Below, piece by piece: positions 20,562 to 31,512 of a stretch of 64,000 bases of DNA. Every line of letters starts with the position of its first letter. Within the stretch, counting starts at the first letter, position 1. The translations under genes and the position numbers were made by a program. This stretch comes from Bombyx mori. Its lineage: Eukaryota > Arthropoda > Insecta > Lepidoptera > Bombycidae. The notes under the pieces were generated by a model that saw nothing but the letters and a program-made list of their open reading frames with translations, made no database searches and was not told the DNA's origin. The stretch lies in assembly GCF_030269925.1 (NCBI RefSeq), contig NC_085110.1, positions 3,782,001 to 3,846,000 of the forward strand. The letters run 5' to 3'.

Positions 20562-21612
20562 TTAGCGCAGAATATCTTCATTGCCAATTATTTTAGAAAA
20601 ACACTGCGTAGATATTACTGACAGATTACTTGCTCGAGTAAGTGATTTTCCGTTATCATGTATTTTTATTATTTTTCTTATTAGTGTTTCTGTGCGTGTG
20701 CATATTTTATACAACATCACAGATGGATACGAGAGTCCACCGAAATCTTTCAAGCTAATCAGCTTGTGAAAATACAATTTTTCATTAGCAGGTAGTAATG
20801 ATAAGCATTCTGGACAGTTGATTTTTGCTTGCAGTTTTCAGGTTACAAAGCCGAATTGCGAAAGCCGAATGTTATAGCCTACAATTTGCTCCACTGTTTC
20901 TGGCAATTGAATTTTAGCATCCAGCATGTTTGCACCATGCAATTTTCTTCTTCTTTTTTTCTCTCAATTTTTACTCTCACCTGCTGCAGTAGAGTAACTA
21001 GCGGAATGGTCTTATTGATTATCGAAGAGCAGTTTAGAATTGGAATATCCTCCAATGATAATGCTGTTGCCTGTGAATTTAGAGCTGAGGTTCAAGTTCA
21101 TTCAATTATTTTTATATATTCCCGTAAATTGACAGGCGTTTGGGTTATTGTTGCAACGACCGCGAATGCGGATCAATCCAAAAAAAATATATTCAAGATG
21201 ATCTTGGCTAAATTTATAAGGTAAAATAAATTTCAATATTTGTGCCTCTACTAAGCGAGCAAAAAGTAATTTAAAACTTGAAATACAAATAAGAAGACCT
21301 AGAAATCCATTATAGACTGAGTTTCGTCAATGGTTTTAAAGAGTTGGTATATACCGTTACTCTTTGTCCATTTACGGTTTGGAGTTTTTTTGGACTGCAC
21401 ATTGATTTGGTGATTTTTAATATATTTTTCGCTTAGATCCAGAATATTGTATAGTTTTTCTTTTTGTTCATCCGAAAAAGGGTGTTTAAACCCGTGTTCA
21501 GAAAGTGATCTTGCATTTAGTATATCAAAGAGGTTATTAAACGTTTCTGAAAAGATAACAGTTGCATGTGTGTCTTGAAAATCGGGCATTAAACATGCCA
21601 TTGCTGCGAACA
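20562..21612 (-). pseudogene. P-element/THAP9-like transposase, C-terminal part
   Basis: Minus-strand remnants in the family order. 21299-21613 reads MPDFQDTHATVIFSETFNNL and FDILNARS..GFKHPF, the insertion-domain part. 21225-21120 reads FFGLIRIRGRCNNNPNACQF, the conserved R-x-x-G-x-N-N-N-P motif. 20950-20562 reads CPECLSLLPANEKLYFHK, LKDFGGLSYPSVMLYKIC and a CF...I ending at a stop. Two or more frameshifts and in-frame stops separate these blocks, so it cannot be translated through. The family is recognised from motif order known in THAP9 and P transposases. Confidence 0.8.
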
Positions 21613-21629
21613 AAACTTAATCGCATCAG

Positions 21630-22190
21630 CTACACTTTGACTTAAAGTTTGAGTCGCTAGTTTCACGTTCATTATATTATTTCGGAACTCTATATGCCGA
21701 TTTTATACTTATTCCCAAAATGCAATCCAATATTATCTTGGACATTTTTGAGTTTCTGCAAATGTGCCCACTATTTAGTATCTAGAGTACTTTAACTTGA
21801 AAGCTGCGAATGCTTCTTCGGTAAATGCTGGCTTTCCATCCATGGATTGGTACCATTTAGATAAGGTTGACGGATGAGGAAGAGATGAAAGCAACTGTCG
21901 TCTCACATATTTGTATCCTGCTGGTGAATAATGGTTTAGCGTTAAAGTGAATCTTTTAATGGCTGGTGTAAACTTTATGATACTTCGTCCATCTTTTGAC
22001 TTTTTCCTTTGTAGAGCTAAAACGATATCATCAGAATATTCATTCAATGCAATATTTTCTGCAGTATTGTCAAATCCATTTTTCTTCAATTGGGATAACA
22101 TATTAAGTGAAATATTCTTCAAAACTAATCTTTTATTTCTGCGTTCTAGATTTCTGATCTGTGATAGTCGTTTCACTGCCAAAATAGTTT
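21630..22190 (-). pseudogene. P-element/THAP9-like transposase, central part
   Basis: 21775-22190 reads ILAVKRLSQIRNLERRNKRL (coiled-coil-like basic stretch), later FTPAIKRFTLTLNHYSPAGY, KYVRRQL and LPHPSTLSKWYQSMDGKP. This is the segment that precedes the RNase H-like catalytic core in P/THAP9 transposases. After KLKYS the frame hits a stop, and reading resumes near 21680 with NVKLATQTLSQSVADAIKF. The intervening catalytic segment (normally a few hundred residues) is deleted, so the protein would be inactive. The upstream end is cut at 22190 by the LINE insertion. Confidence 0.8.
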
Positions 22191-22210
22191 TTTTTTTTTT
22201 TTTTACTCCG

Positions 22211-22396
22211 ACCGCGTCCGACAATCTCGCTTTAGCGATCGACTCCTTTCAGTCGATCAACTTTGAGCGCGTTAACGCTTTGGGCGACGCCATTCGCGCT
22301 GCCTCCACTGCACAACACTTTATCGCCGTTGTGCAAGAATACGCCGACGTATACGCGTCATTAAATACGTACGTCCTCCCATCACTCCGCCGGTAA
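22211..22396 (+). pseudogene. LINE ORF1 C-terminal fragment
   Basis: The last 60 or so codons of ORF1, ending with VVQEYADVYASLNTYVLPSL and a TAA at 22394-22396, three bases before the ORF2 ATG. The gag-like zinc knuckles that should precede it are lost by 5' truncation. Identified by position only. Confidence 0.6.
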
Positions 22397-22399
22397 TCA

Positions 22400-25224
22400 A
22401 TGGCGTATATAAGTAGAATAAAGCCCCTATCCGTAACGATAGGATTTTTTAACGCTTACGGTCTCGCAAATCAAGTGCAGGAGACCCTACTTAAGCCCGC
22501 GCGCCGTGACCCTAAAATCGCGAACTATAACATGATCAGGAACGACAGGCTCTCTGCTCGTGGTGGTGGTACCGTCATTTACTATAGAAGAGCCCTGCAT
22601 TGCGTCCCGCTCGATCCTCCCGCGCTCGCTAATATCGAAGCATCAGTGTGCCGAATCTCACTGACGGGACACCGCCGATCGTTTTCGCGTCCGTTTATCT
22701 TCCACGGGATAAGATCGTTCTAAGCAGTGATATCGAGGCGCTGCTCGGCATGGGAAGCTCTGTCATTCTGGCGGGCGACCTAAATTGTAAACACATCAGG
22801 TGGAACTCACACACCACAACCCCGAATGGCAGGCGACTTGACGCGTTAGTTGATGATCTCGCCTTCGATATCGTCGCTCCGCTAACCCCGACTCACTACC
22901 CGCTAAATATCGCGCATCGCCCGGATATACTCGACATAGCGTTATTAAAAAACGTAACTCTGAGCTTACACTCGATCGAAGTAGTTTCAGAGTTAGATTC
23001 AGACCACCGTCCCGTCGTTATGAAGCTCGGTCGCGCTCCCGACTCCGTTCCCGTCACGAGGACTGTGGTGGATTGGCACACGCTGGGCATCAGCCTGGCT
23101 GAATCTGATCCACCATCGCTCCCGTTTAACCCGGACTCTACCCCGTCTCCTCAGGATACCGCTGAAGCCATAGACATCTTAACGTAACACATCACCTCAA
23201 CATTAGATAGATCATCGAAACAAGTTGTAGCGGAGGACTTCCTTCACCGCTTCAAATTGTCCGATGATATTAGGGAACTCCTTAGAGCTAAGAACGCCTC
23301 AATACGCGCCTACGACAGGTATCCTACCGCGGAAAATCGTATTCGAATGCGTGCCCTACAACGCGACGTAAAGTCTCGCATCGCCGAAGTCCGAGATGCC
23401 AGATGGTCTGATTTCTTAGAAGGACTCGCGCCCTCCCAAAGGTCTTACTACCGCATAGCTCGTACTCTCAAATCGGATACAGTAGTAACTATGCCCCCCC
23501 TCGTAGGCCCCTCAGGCCGACTCGCGGCGTTTGATGATGACGAAAAAGCAGAGTTGCTGGCCGATACATTGCAAACCCAGTGCACGCCCAGCACTCAATC
23601 CGTGGACCCTGTTCATGTAGAATTAGTAGACAGTGAGGTAGAACGCAGAGCCTCCTTGCCACCCTCGGATGCGTTACCACCCGTCACCCCGATGGAAGTT
23701 AAAGACTTGATCAAAGACCTACGTCCTCGCAAGGCTCCCGGTTCCGACGGTATATCCAACCGCGTTATTAAACTTCTACCCGTCCAACTCATCGTGATGT
23801 TGGCATCTATTTTCAATGCCGCTATGGCGAACTGTATCTTTCCCGCGGTGTGGAAAGAAGCGGACGTTATCGGCATACATAAACCCGGTAAACCAAAAAA
23901 TCATCCGACGAGCTACCGCCCGATTAGTCTCCTCATGTCTCTAGGCAAACTGTATGAGCGTCTGCTCTACAAACGCCTCAGAGACTTCGTCTCATCCAAG
24001 GGCATTCTCATCGATGAACAATTCGGATTCCGTACAAATCACTCATGCGTTCAACAGGTGCACCGCCTCACGGAGCACATTCTTGTGGGGCTTAATCGAC
24101 CAAAACCGTTATACACGGGAGCTCTCTTCTTCGACGTCGCAAAAGCGTTCGACAAAGTCTGGCACAACGGTTTGATTTTCAAACTATTCAACATGGGTGT
24201 GCCGGATAGTCTCGTGCTCATCATACGGGACTTCTTGTCGAACCGCTCTTTTCGATATCGAGTCGAGGGAACCCGCTCCTCCCCACGACCTCTCACAGCT
24301 GGAGTCCCGCAAGGCTCTGTCCTTTCACCCCTCCTATTTAGCTTATTCGTTAACGATATTCCCCGGTCGCCGCCGACCCATTTAGCTTTATTCGCCGACG
24401 ACACGACTGTTTACTATTCCAGTAGAAACAAGTCCCTAATCGCGAAGAAGCTTCAGAGCGCAGCCCTAGGCCTAGGACAGTGGTTCCGAAAATGGCGCAT
24501 AGACATCAACCCAGCGAAAAGTACTGCGGTGCTATTTCAGAGGGGAAGCTCCACACGGATTTCCTCTCGTATTAGGAGGAGGAATCTCACACCCCCGATT
24601 ACTCTCTTTAGTCAATCCATACCCTGGGCCAGGAAGGTCAAGTACCTGGGCGTTACCCTGGATGCATCGATGACATTCCGCCCGCATATAAAATCAGTCC
24701 GTGACCGTGCCGCGTTTATTCTCGGTAGACTCTACCCCATGATCTGTAAGCGGAGTAAAATGTCCCTTCGGAACAAGGGGACACTTTACAAAACTTGCAT
24801 AAGGCCCGTCATGACTTACGCGAGTGTGGTGTTCGCTCACGCGGCCCGCACACACATAGACACCCTTCAATCTCTACAATCCCGCTTTTGCAGGATAGCC
24901 GTCGGAGCTCCGTGGTTCGTGAGGAACGTTGACCTACACGACGACCTGGGCCTCGAATCTATACAGAAATACATGAAGTCAGCGTCGGAACGGTACTTCG
25001 ATAAGCCTATGCGTCATGATAATCGCCTTATCGTAGCCGCCGCTGACTACTCCCCGAATCCTGAGCATGCAGGAGCCAGTCACCGTCGACGCCCTAGACA
25101 CGTCCTTACGGATCCATCAGATCCAATAACCTTTGCACTAGACGCCTTCAGCTCTAGGAGCAGGCTTAGGGACCTCGGTAACCGTACTCGTCGAACTCGA
25201 CAAAGAGTTCGCCGTGCAACCTAA
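22400..25224 (+). pseudogene. LINE ORF2: endonuclease and reverse transcriptase
   Basis: The endonuclease (first 260 codons or so) has GFFNAYGLANQ, an ET motif in VQETLLKP, AGDLNCKH and SDHRPVV. Reverse transcriptase follows with RPRKAPGSDGISN, YRPISLL, LFFDVAKAFDKVWH, GVPQGSVLSPLL and the catalytic FADD (LFADDTTVYYSS, codons at 24391-24402), then a Jockey-type C-terminus. It is inactive for three visible reasons: about 17-20 codons are missing between AYGLANQ and VQET; the frame shifts near 22655-22675; and an in-frame TAA lies at 23185-23187. The rest of the frame to the stop at 25222-25224 is open. Confidence 0.9.
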
Positions 25225-25467
25225 CCCATGAATCAGCTCGCTGAGTTTCTCGCCGGATCTTCTCAGCGGGTCGCGATTCCGATCCGGTAGTAGATTCATT
25301 CGCGAAGCAGCTACTCTTGAGTTGTTAGGTCTCCTTCGGAGGCGCTCGGGCAGCTGTTAGCAAATCCCACCCCTCCTGGCTGAGCCTTTGCTCGCCCACC
25401 TGTCCTGGTGAAACTGGAAAGGCCTCCGGGCCACGAGTAATCCTTCAATCACAAAAAAAAAAAAAAA
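25225..25467 (+). other. LINE 3' UTR with stem-loop and poly(A)
   Basis: Contains CGCTGAG (25239-25245) and CTCAGCG (25262-25268) around a TTTCTCGCCGGATCTT loop, then CGATCCGGTAGTAGATTC. It ends with CACGAGTAATCCTTCAATCAC and an A-run. The reversed copy at 41030-41247 is the same 3' UTR. Confidence 0.85.
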
Positions 25468-25468
25468 G

Positions 25469-26900
25469 ATTTTTTTCGTAGTTCATGTTTTAACATGTGT
25501 GTTCTAGGTGTATTCAGTTCAGATTCAATATCTGATGATGGTATATTTATCGGCGTAACGCATAAAACTCTTTCTTCAAAAGTATGGACTTCGTTTGAAA
25601 CAAGATTATTTTCAAAATTTTTTTTTCTTGATTCCTCTGCAGCGCCTTCGTTATATTCAGTGACGATTTTATTCTCCTGAAAACAACATAGATGATCAAT
25701 TTACATTAAATCTGGGAAAGATGGTCTTTATTTAAAATAGATACGTATATATAGTTAAAATAAAAATATCGAACCAAAAGATTAGGTGTAAAAAATAACA
25801 GTCAAACCTTACCAATTTAAGTTTTTGTGCCTTATGCGCTTGAGGTTCTGCAGTATTTGTTTTAGTGAACTGCTCAGGTAAATCACCCACTTTAAAATTT
25901 GCAAAAAGTGAATTTTCATCAACCTAAAAAATTAAACATTCTTTAATTCGACTAAACAATGAACTTATTATTTTCAATACTATAGTAATTCCTACAAGTC
26001 TAAAAAGCCGGATCGGCATTACACACCGATTGTAATCTTTCATTATTGTTGTTTTCATTTTCGGTACTATTCCTTGAAGATGTTGGCGTTTCTTCAAAAC
26101 GAATCATCTGCGTAAAAAAAAACAGTTTCATTTCAGATTACATAATAAATATAATTACTTTAATAATAAAACAGTAAGTACTAACTGTACAAACTGGTAC
26201 TGCAGTTTTGTGTAACATTGTATAACCTTTTAATGATTTGTAAAAATCTTTTTTATCAAAATGAATAGAGCATACTCTGCTAGTTTTCACAGGCATCCAG
26301 TCATATTCCTGTCTTTCCAACTTCACTGCAGCTATCCACTTCTTTTGCCGAATTGCATCAGCAGGAAAACTAAAAGAAAACAAATTATGCAAAATACATT
26401 ATCGTTATAAAAGTATCAAAATAAATAAACCTATTTTATAATAAAAAATATTTAATCGATATATTTTTCAATATTTCAACAAGAAGATAAAAATACAATC
26501 AAAAATTTACTGACTTCATTCTGCATAGCGTTAACTATCTCTGTTTGCTATCACTACATAGTATAAAACAAAGTCGCTGTCTCTGTTCCTATATCTGTCT
26601 GTCCCTATATATCCTTTAATCTTTAAAACTACGCAATGGATTTTGATGCGGTTTTTTTTAATAGATAGAGTGATTGAAGAGGAAGGTTTAGGTATATGTA
26701 TCATAACATCCATTAAATAGTGGAGAAATCAATAATAAATTACAGTTTCCGAAGCGAAGCGAGGGCGGGTCGCTAGTTATAACATATTTGCAAATCATTA
26801 AATATAATTATAATTTTGCTACTACTAACTAGTGAAAAGTGATCCCTGGGCAATTTAGCCTTGAATGACTCCTGCACCACTTCACCACACACGCTGGCAT
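25469..26900 (-). pseudogene. THAP-domain exons of P/THAP9-like transposase
   Basis: Five minus-strand exons with GT-AG borders. Exon 1 (26900-26830) starts MPACVVKWCRSHSRLNC, giving the first THAP cysteine pair. Exon 2 (26369-26186) supplies FPADAIRQKKW, CSIHF (C-x2-H) and the TAVP motif, completing a C2CH THAP zinc finger that would bind DNA. Exons 3 (26107-26027), 4 (25923-25813) and 5 (25676 to the LINE at about 25469) encode an acidic, Asn-rich linker; introns 2-4 are phase 0, and intron 1 splits the codon between FH and FP. Reading would continue at 22190 but for the LINE. Intron 1 holds a Helitron. The exon structure looks intact, suggesting this end decayed late. Confidence 0.78.
26551..26776 (+). 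mobile_element. Non-autonomous Helitron in THAP-gene intron 1
   Basis: Starts TCACTACATAGTATAAAACA after A26550 and ends GGGCGGGTCGCTAG before T26777. The 3' end is shared with the copies ending at 9836 and 14034, while the 5' half is a different family. Confidence 0.75.
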
Positions 26901-27284
26901 GATTATTGACAGAAAAATGGTAAATCGAGATAAGAGGTGTGCTCGCTTGCAAGCAGAATATCCGACTAATGTCACGTTGGACATGGCTTTTAAGCCCCGC
27001 CTACTTGGACACGACTTTCGCTGTGTCATTTTTAGAGCGCAGTTACATTTCCTGAGTTATTATTTATTTATTCAAATAAACACTCATTACGCTATATCGT
27101 ATAACATGACTTGTAATATTCGTATCTGCTTATCAATGTGTCTGTATAAAATAATTCGCTTACTTTAATTCATAATTAAAAAGTACTTTCCGTATAATTT
27201 CTGCATAAATAAAAATTTAATTAAAATCGCGAAAAAAAATTGTATTTTTTCCCATCGTGGTGTGTTTGCATCTTAAGCGGGGGT

Positions 27285-27615
27285 CAAAGTTGGGGGTGAT
27301 CTGGTTTTTACCATCGCACCGCCCGCTACCGGAGTAGAGTTCATCCATACTACCTGGAGCCACTGCGGTCATCCACAGTGCGTTTCCAGAGATCTTTTTT
27401 GCCACGTACCATCCGGCTATGGAATGAGCTCCCCTCCACGGTGTTTCCCGTGCGCTATGACATGTCCTTCTTCAAACGAGGCTTGTGGAGAGTATTAAGC
27501 GGTAGGCAGCGGCTTGGCTCTGCCCCTGGCATTGCTGAAGTCCATGGGCGACGGTAACCACTCACCATCAGGTGGACCGTATGCCCGTCTGCCTACAAAA
27601 GCAATAAAAAAAAAA
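27285..27615 (+). repeat. LINE 3' end with C-terminal coding remnant
   Basis: Translated, it reads CHVPSGYGMSS-type and LWNELPSTVFP-like C-terminal LINE sequence (ending ...LWRVLSGRQRLG). The 3' tail contains CCATGGGCGACGGTAACCAC, CATCAGGTGGACCGTATG and CTGCCTACAAAAGCAATAAA with an A-run. The copy at 40560-40877 is nearly identical and 30075-30306 is a diverged one. Its tail resembles that of Bm1. Confidence 0.75.
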
Positions 27616-28650
27616 AAAGATCTGTGGGTCAAAGTATCAATTCAATTATTTAATGAATTTAAAAGTTCAAAATTTTATTTCGAGCGGTGAAAGGCAATTT
27701 GGTTTAAGCTACAGTTAGCATAATTCGTGATTTAAGTTTGTAATTAAAGTTGCGTTTTATTTGGTATTAGCATATCAACAGTTCGATTTTTCTAATTGAA
27801 CTTCAATTAAGTTTACTCCGTTTATATAGAGCTGAAGAAGTTTTTTTCTGTTATGATATTTTTTCCAAAACTTAAATTTTAAATGGCGGCTCTCCAGTAA
27901 AGTTGCAAAAATGACGCTTAAACAAAAAATATCCTTTCACGCCTCGATTTTGTTTATACAAAAATCGTTATTGTTCGTTTTCGCTTAAGATTTTTGTCCC
28001 TTCTTGAGGTCTTGAAATCTAGACTAGATGTGAAATAGTTATAAGAAGATCTTATACCTATTGTGTAATGAAATATTACCCTAAATTTCTCGCATTCAAT
28101 ATTGTAATCAATTAAAAAATAAAATTTTCCGTTCGAAAGAGACCATTCACATTAGTAATTATCAATACGTTTACCGATTAATGTTTTTATATTGGCAATC
28201 ATCTTTATAACATTGTAGAATAAGTAAACAGAATTGGCAAAGCTTTCATTAGGCGATTCCTTCATTGATTTACCGGACTCTCAATAAAACAAAACACTTT
28301 AGTTATCGATTATGAATCGATAATAATATCGTTATCTTCTATGTTTCGATAATGCCATGTCTCCTTTTAAATGAAACCCAAAATTGAAAAATATAGACGA
28401 AAGAAAAAGGTTAACAAAAAACACGTATCAGGACTAATTGTGTTAAAAGTTTTTTTAAGTAGCGTGAGTAGGGTTGGCAGCTATTTTTTGTAGCTAAACT
28501 TTTTAACTATTGAAATAGAGACGTTCTCTTTTAAAATGTATGTATGTAGCTCAAATTATATTAAAGAAAATGTAAATCTATAGATAATAATAATAATAAT
28601 CATCATAATTTACTTAATTACAATTTTCTAATGCAATACGTGACTAACAA
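27616..28650. other. Intergenic, AT-rich
   Basis: No gene seen. A small palindromic cluster TATCGATTATGAATCGATAA lies near 28305-28325. Confidence 0.5.
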
Positions 28651-28809
28651 ATATTCATGATTGACTTCCACGGTGAAGGATGATAGCATCGTGTAATAAA
28701 AATCAAACCCGCAAAATTATTGTAATTATTATTGGTAGGACGTCTTGTGAGTCTGCACGGATAGGTACCACCACCATTCTGCCTATTTACGCCGCAAAGC
28801 AATAATGCG
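28651..28809 (+). repeat. Bm1 SINE middle part, cut by a MITE
   Basis: Starts in the post-tRNA region (ATTGACTTCCACGGTGAAGG, TCGTGTAATAAAAATCAAAC) and continues through CTTGTGAGTCTGCACGGATAG to GCAATAATGCG. There it is interrupted by the inverted-repeat element; the Bm1 3' half is not found on the far side. Confidence 0.85.
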
Positions 28810-29219
28810 TTCGCAAGAACTTGACTTGTTTGTACTTGATAGAAATGACACACCCTAGTATGTTTTCACCACTATTGAGTAAAATGATGTAATTATTTTT
28901 TTTGCCGCAAACAATACCATACATATACTATAGAATTTTATATAGGCTTAATCTCCTACAGTGAGTGTCGGCATTCATGTTGTCATGTCTTTGAACTAAT
29001 TATAAATGTCTCAGCAAAAAATTAACTTCAATTCGATAATGATTCAACACTCCCAGTTTTTTAATTCATCATTTCACCACTTTTAATAATAATCAGAATT
29101 CATGTATGGTATTGTTTGCGGCAAAAAAAAATAATTACATCATTTTACTCAATAGTGGTGAAAACATACTAGGGTGTGTCATTTCTATCAAGTACAAACA
29201 AGTCAAGTTCTTGCGAACG
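28808..29219. mobile_element. MITE with ~117-bp inverted repeats
   Basis: The left arm 28808-28924 (CGTTCGCAAGAACTTGACTT...CAATACCATACAT) is matched by the right arm 29103-29219 in reverse complement with almost no mismatches. The non-coding centre is about 180 bp. Total 412 bp. Near-identity of the arms argues for a recent insertion. Superfamily not assigned. Confidence 0.82.
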
Positions 29220-30074
29220 GGAATCTGACTAATACGAAGTGAGACAGTAGGAACATGAGGCGGGATTCATGTAGGGCGACCAAAATTTATATCAGGACAT
29301 TTGAATAAGGATAGTCTTCGGCCCGCTGCTTCGCCTGCGTGTACTTTATATACTTGTATGTGTGAAGTCCCGTGATTGAAAGGTAGCCTATATTCTTTCC
29401 CAGGGTTGAAATTATACAAGATTTCGTCAAAATCAACAAGCTTTTCAAATATTGAATATATTTAGCATACCTTTGATTAAATAAGTGACACTTTAGGTTA
29501 TTCTTAATAAAACCTAACACGCTAATTTTAATGCTATAAATATATAGTGTGTTTATGGTAAATTATTAAGATGTAAACTTTCAAAGGCCGAAGTTTCGGG
29601 CGATCAAGCAATTTGTAAACGCCCAGACTCTACACATAAAAATATAGCCTGATAAATTATGTGTCGCCGCCGCGCCGTTGAGCATTCAAAACATGTTGAA
29701 ACTTATGTTTTTGTTTTAAAAATACCATCTACTAAAAGTAATATAACCGAGATGATGACGTAAAGGACTTTTGTAAGGCACTCGGCGATGACGTCCTTAA
29801 AATAGCTAATGAATGTTGTAATTAATCCCAATATTAGTGTTGGAATTTACGAGCGCTGACTAAGTTTTGTTGAGATTTAAACAATGAGAGACCGGGCTGC
29901 GGTGACTGAGATTAGGAAAATGGTTTTTAACAGAATCGGTATCCATGGCACGACACCAATCTGGCTGGCACATTTATGTATTTTGTCAAAAGCTTCCATA
30001 CTACTTTCAATAACTAATATTTTCAAGGTCAATTTCGGGATTGCGTACAAGATGACGAGGCGTGCAAGTATGGA
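29220..30074. other. Intergenic, possible old element
   Basis: No gene recognised. 29315-29470 contains CGGCCCGCTGCTTCGCCTGC and ATCAACAAGCTTTTCAAATA blocks typical of old dispersed lepidopteran elements, but the ends could not be defined. Confidence 0.4.
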
Positions 30075-30306
30075 CAAGATCAAAATGCATTTAAAAAGTA
30101 CTTTTTTGCCACGTATCGTCCGACTTGGAATGAACTTCCCTCTTCTGTATTTCCTGAGCACTATAATATACCCTGCATCAAACGAGGATTTGCAGACAGT
30201 ACAAAGTGACAGCGGCCTGACTGTGCCGCTGACGTTACTGATATCTATGATCAACAGTAAACACTCACTATCGGGCCGTCTGCTCGTCTGCCTACAAACT
30301 AAAAAA
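30075..30306 (+). repeat. Diverged LINE 3' end
   Basis: One frame reads TYRPTWNELPSSVFPEHYN and IKRGFADST, equivalent to the WNELP...FKRGLWR segment of the copies at 27285 and 40560. CACTCACTATCGGGCCGTCT and CTCGTCTGCCTACAAACTAA follow. It is clearly older, with frameshifts. Confidence 0.65.
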
Positions 30307-31009
30307 TGAGATCAACAAACAAATGATCATTTTTAATTTTTAGCAGTACAGAACATTGGCATTGCCAATATCTATCGGACCACATGCTTTGAACGCAATA
30401 ACTTGATATGATTTACTTTAATTTAATAATTTTATTTTTATTTATTAGAACAGTTCTTTGTAATACTAGCACACTATGAGCCTATGATGTATCAAATAAA
30501 AGTTTTTTTTTTTTTTAATAATTCACATGTTTAAAAAGATAATCCGAAAACACATTTGTAACGCTTGTACTCTAATAACTTTATAAAAAATTATTAAATT
30601 ACATGGAAAAGAATTGTAATCGAAAATCATTGTCACCCTCGTTCTTCGTCCGCTCTGAGTCATCGCTGACGAAATTCGGAGTGGCGTATTTGTAAACTAT
30701 AATATAACTTAAGGACGATGATCTGTCATAAGTAACAATGACTTGTTAGGTAGGTAGTTTACAGAGAAAGGCCGCGTGTTGGGACAATAGCCGTTAAAGT
30801 TAAGTGAGAATATTAATAACAATTCTAAATGAACCGTTTTCATTGTAGGTATAACTCGTTGATTGTTAACTCCAGTAGCTACACATTTATTACAAAGCGG
30901 CTAATCCAAAAGCAGAACCGTAAAATACGCGACCCTAAACTCCTGAATGAATGCAGGTAGCAGCATAAATCGTAGGAACGTCGACAAGATAAAGACTGAT
31001 GTGTTCTTA
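30307..31009. other. Intergenic, no gene recognised
   Basis: AT-rich, nothing named. Confidence 0.5.
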
Positions 31010-31258
31010 CTGGTGGTAGGACCTCTTGTGAGTCCGCACGGGTAGGTACCACCGCCCCACCTATTTCTGCCGTGAAGAAGTAATGCGTTTCGGTTCGAAG
31101 GGTGGGGCAGCCGTTGTAACTATACTGAGACCTTAGAACTTATATCTCAAGGTGGGTGTCGCATTTGCGTCGTAGATGTCTATGGGCTCCAACAACCACT
31201 TAACACCAGATGGGCTGTGAGCTCGTCCACCCAACTAAGCAATAAAAAATAAATAAAA
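31010..31258 (+). repeat. Bm1 SINE, 5'-truncated
   Basis: Near-consensus copy beginning CTGGTGGTAGGACCTCTTGT and ending CCACCCAACTAAGCAATAAA, with an AAATA tail. Confidence 0.94.
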
Positions 31259-31512
31259 AAGTTCTAAATCAAATTTTCTTTCCTGTACCCAATTCATGTT
31301 TAGTACAAAAAACATGGATCTCTCATTGCGATCGTTCCTAGAATCAAAGTGATTAAAAACTACTTGACAATGCAATGAGATTTTCTAAGAAAGCACAGAT
31401 TACCGTTAGCAATTACGGCTCATGAACTTTACGGATTTAAGACATGTGCATACTGCATATTGCTGGTATAGCAATTCAATGCGAGAATCACGTTATCCAT
31501 GTACATATTTAA

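Larger units (their letters stand above)
22205..25467 (+). mobile_element. Jockey-like LINE inserted in transposase pseudogene
   Basis: 5'-truncated non-LTR retrotransposon holding the end of ORF1, an ORF2 with endonuclease and reverse transcriptase, a 3' UTR and poly(A) (25453-25467). It sits in a T-tract of the minus-strand transposase: T-run 22188-22204 on the left and ATTTTTTT at 25469-25476 on the right, probably the target duplication. Codon use is markedly more GC-rich than the AT-rich host sequence. Disabling changes are listed under ORF2. Confidence 0.9.

Noticed and set aside
20829..21224. 131-codon plus-strand frame
   Set aside because: It is the shadow of the minus-strand transposase blocks (NNNPNACQF and downstream), which match a known family.
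29877..30309. 141-codon plus frame and overlapping 125-codon minus frame
   Set aside because: The real signal is a different plus-strand frame with WNELPSSVFP, a decayed LINE end; the long frames are incidental.
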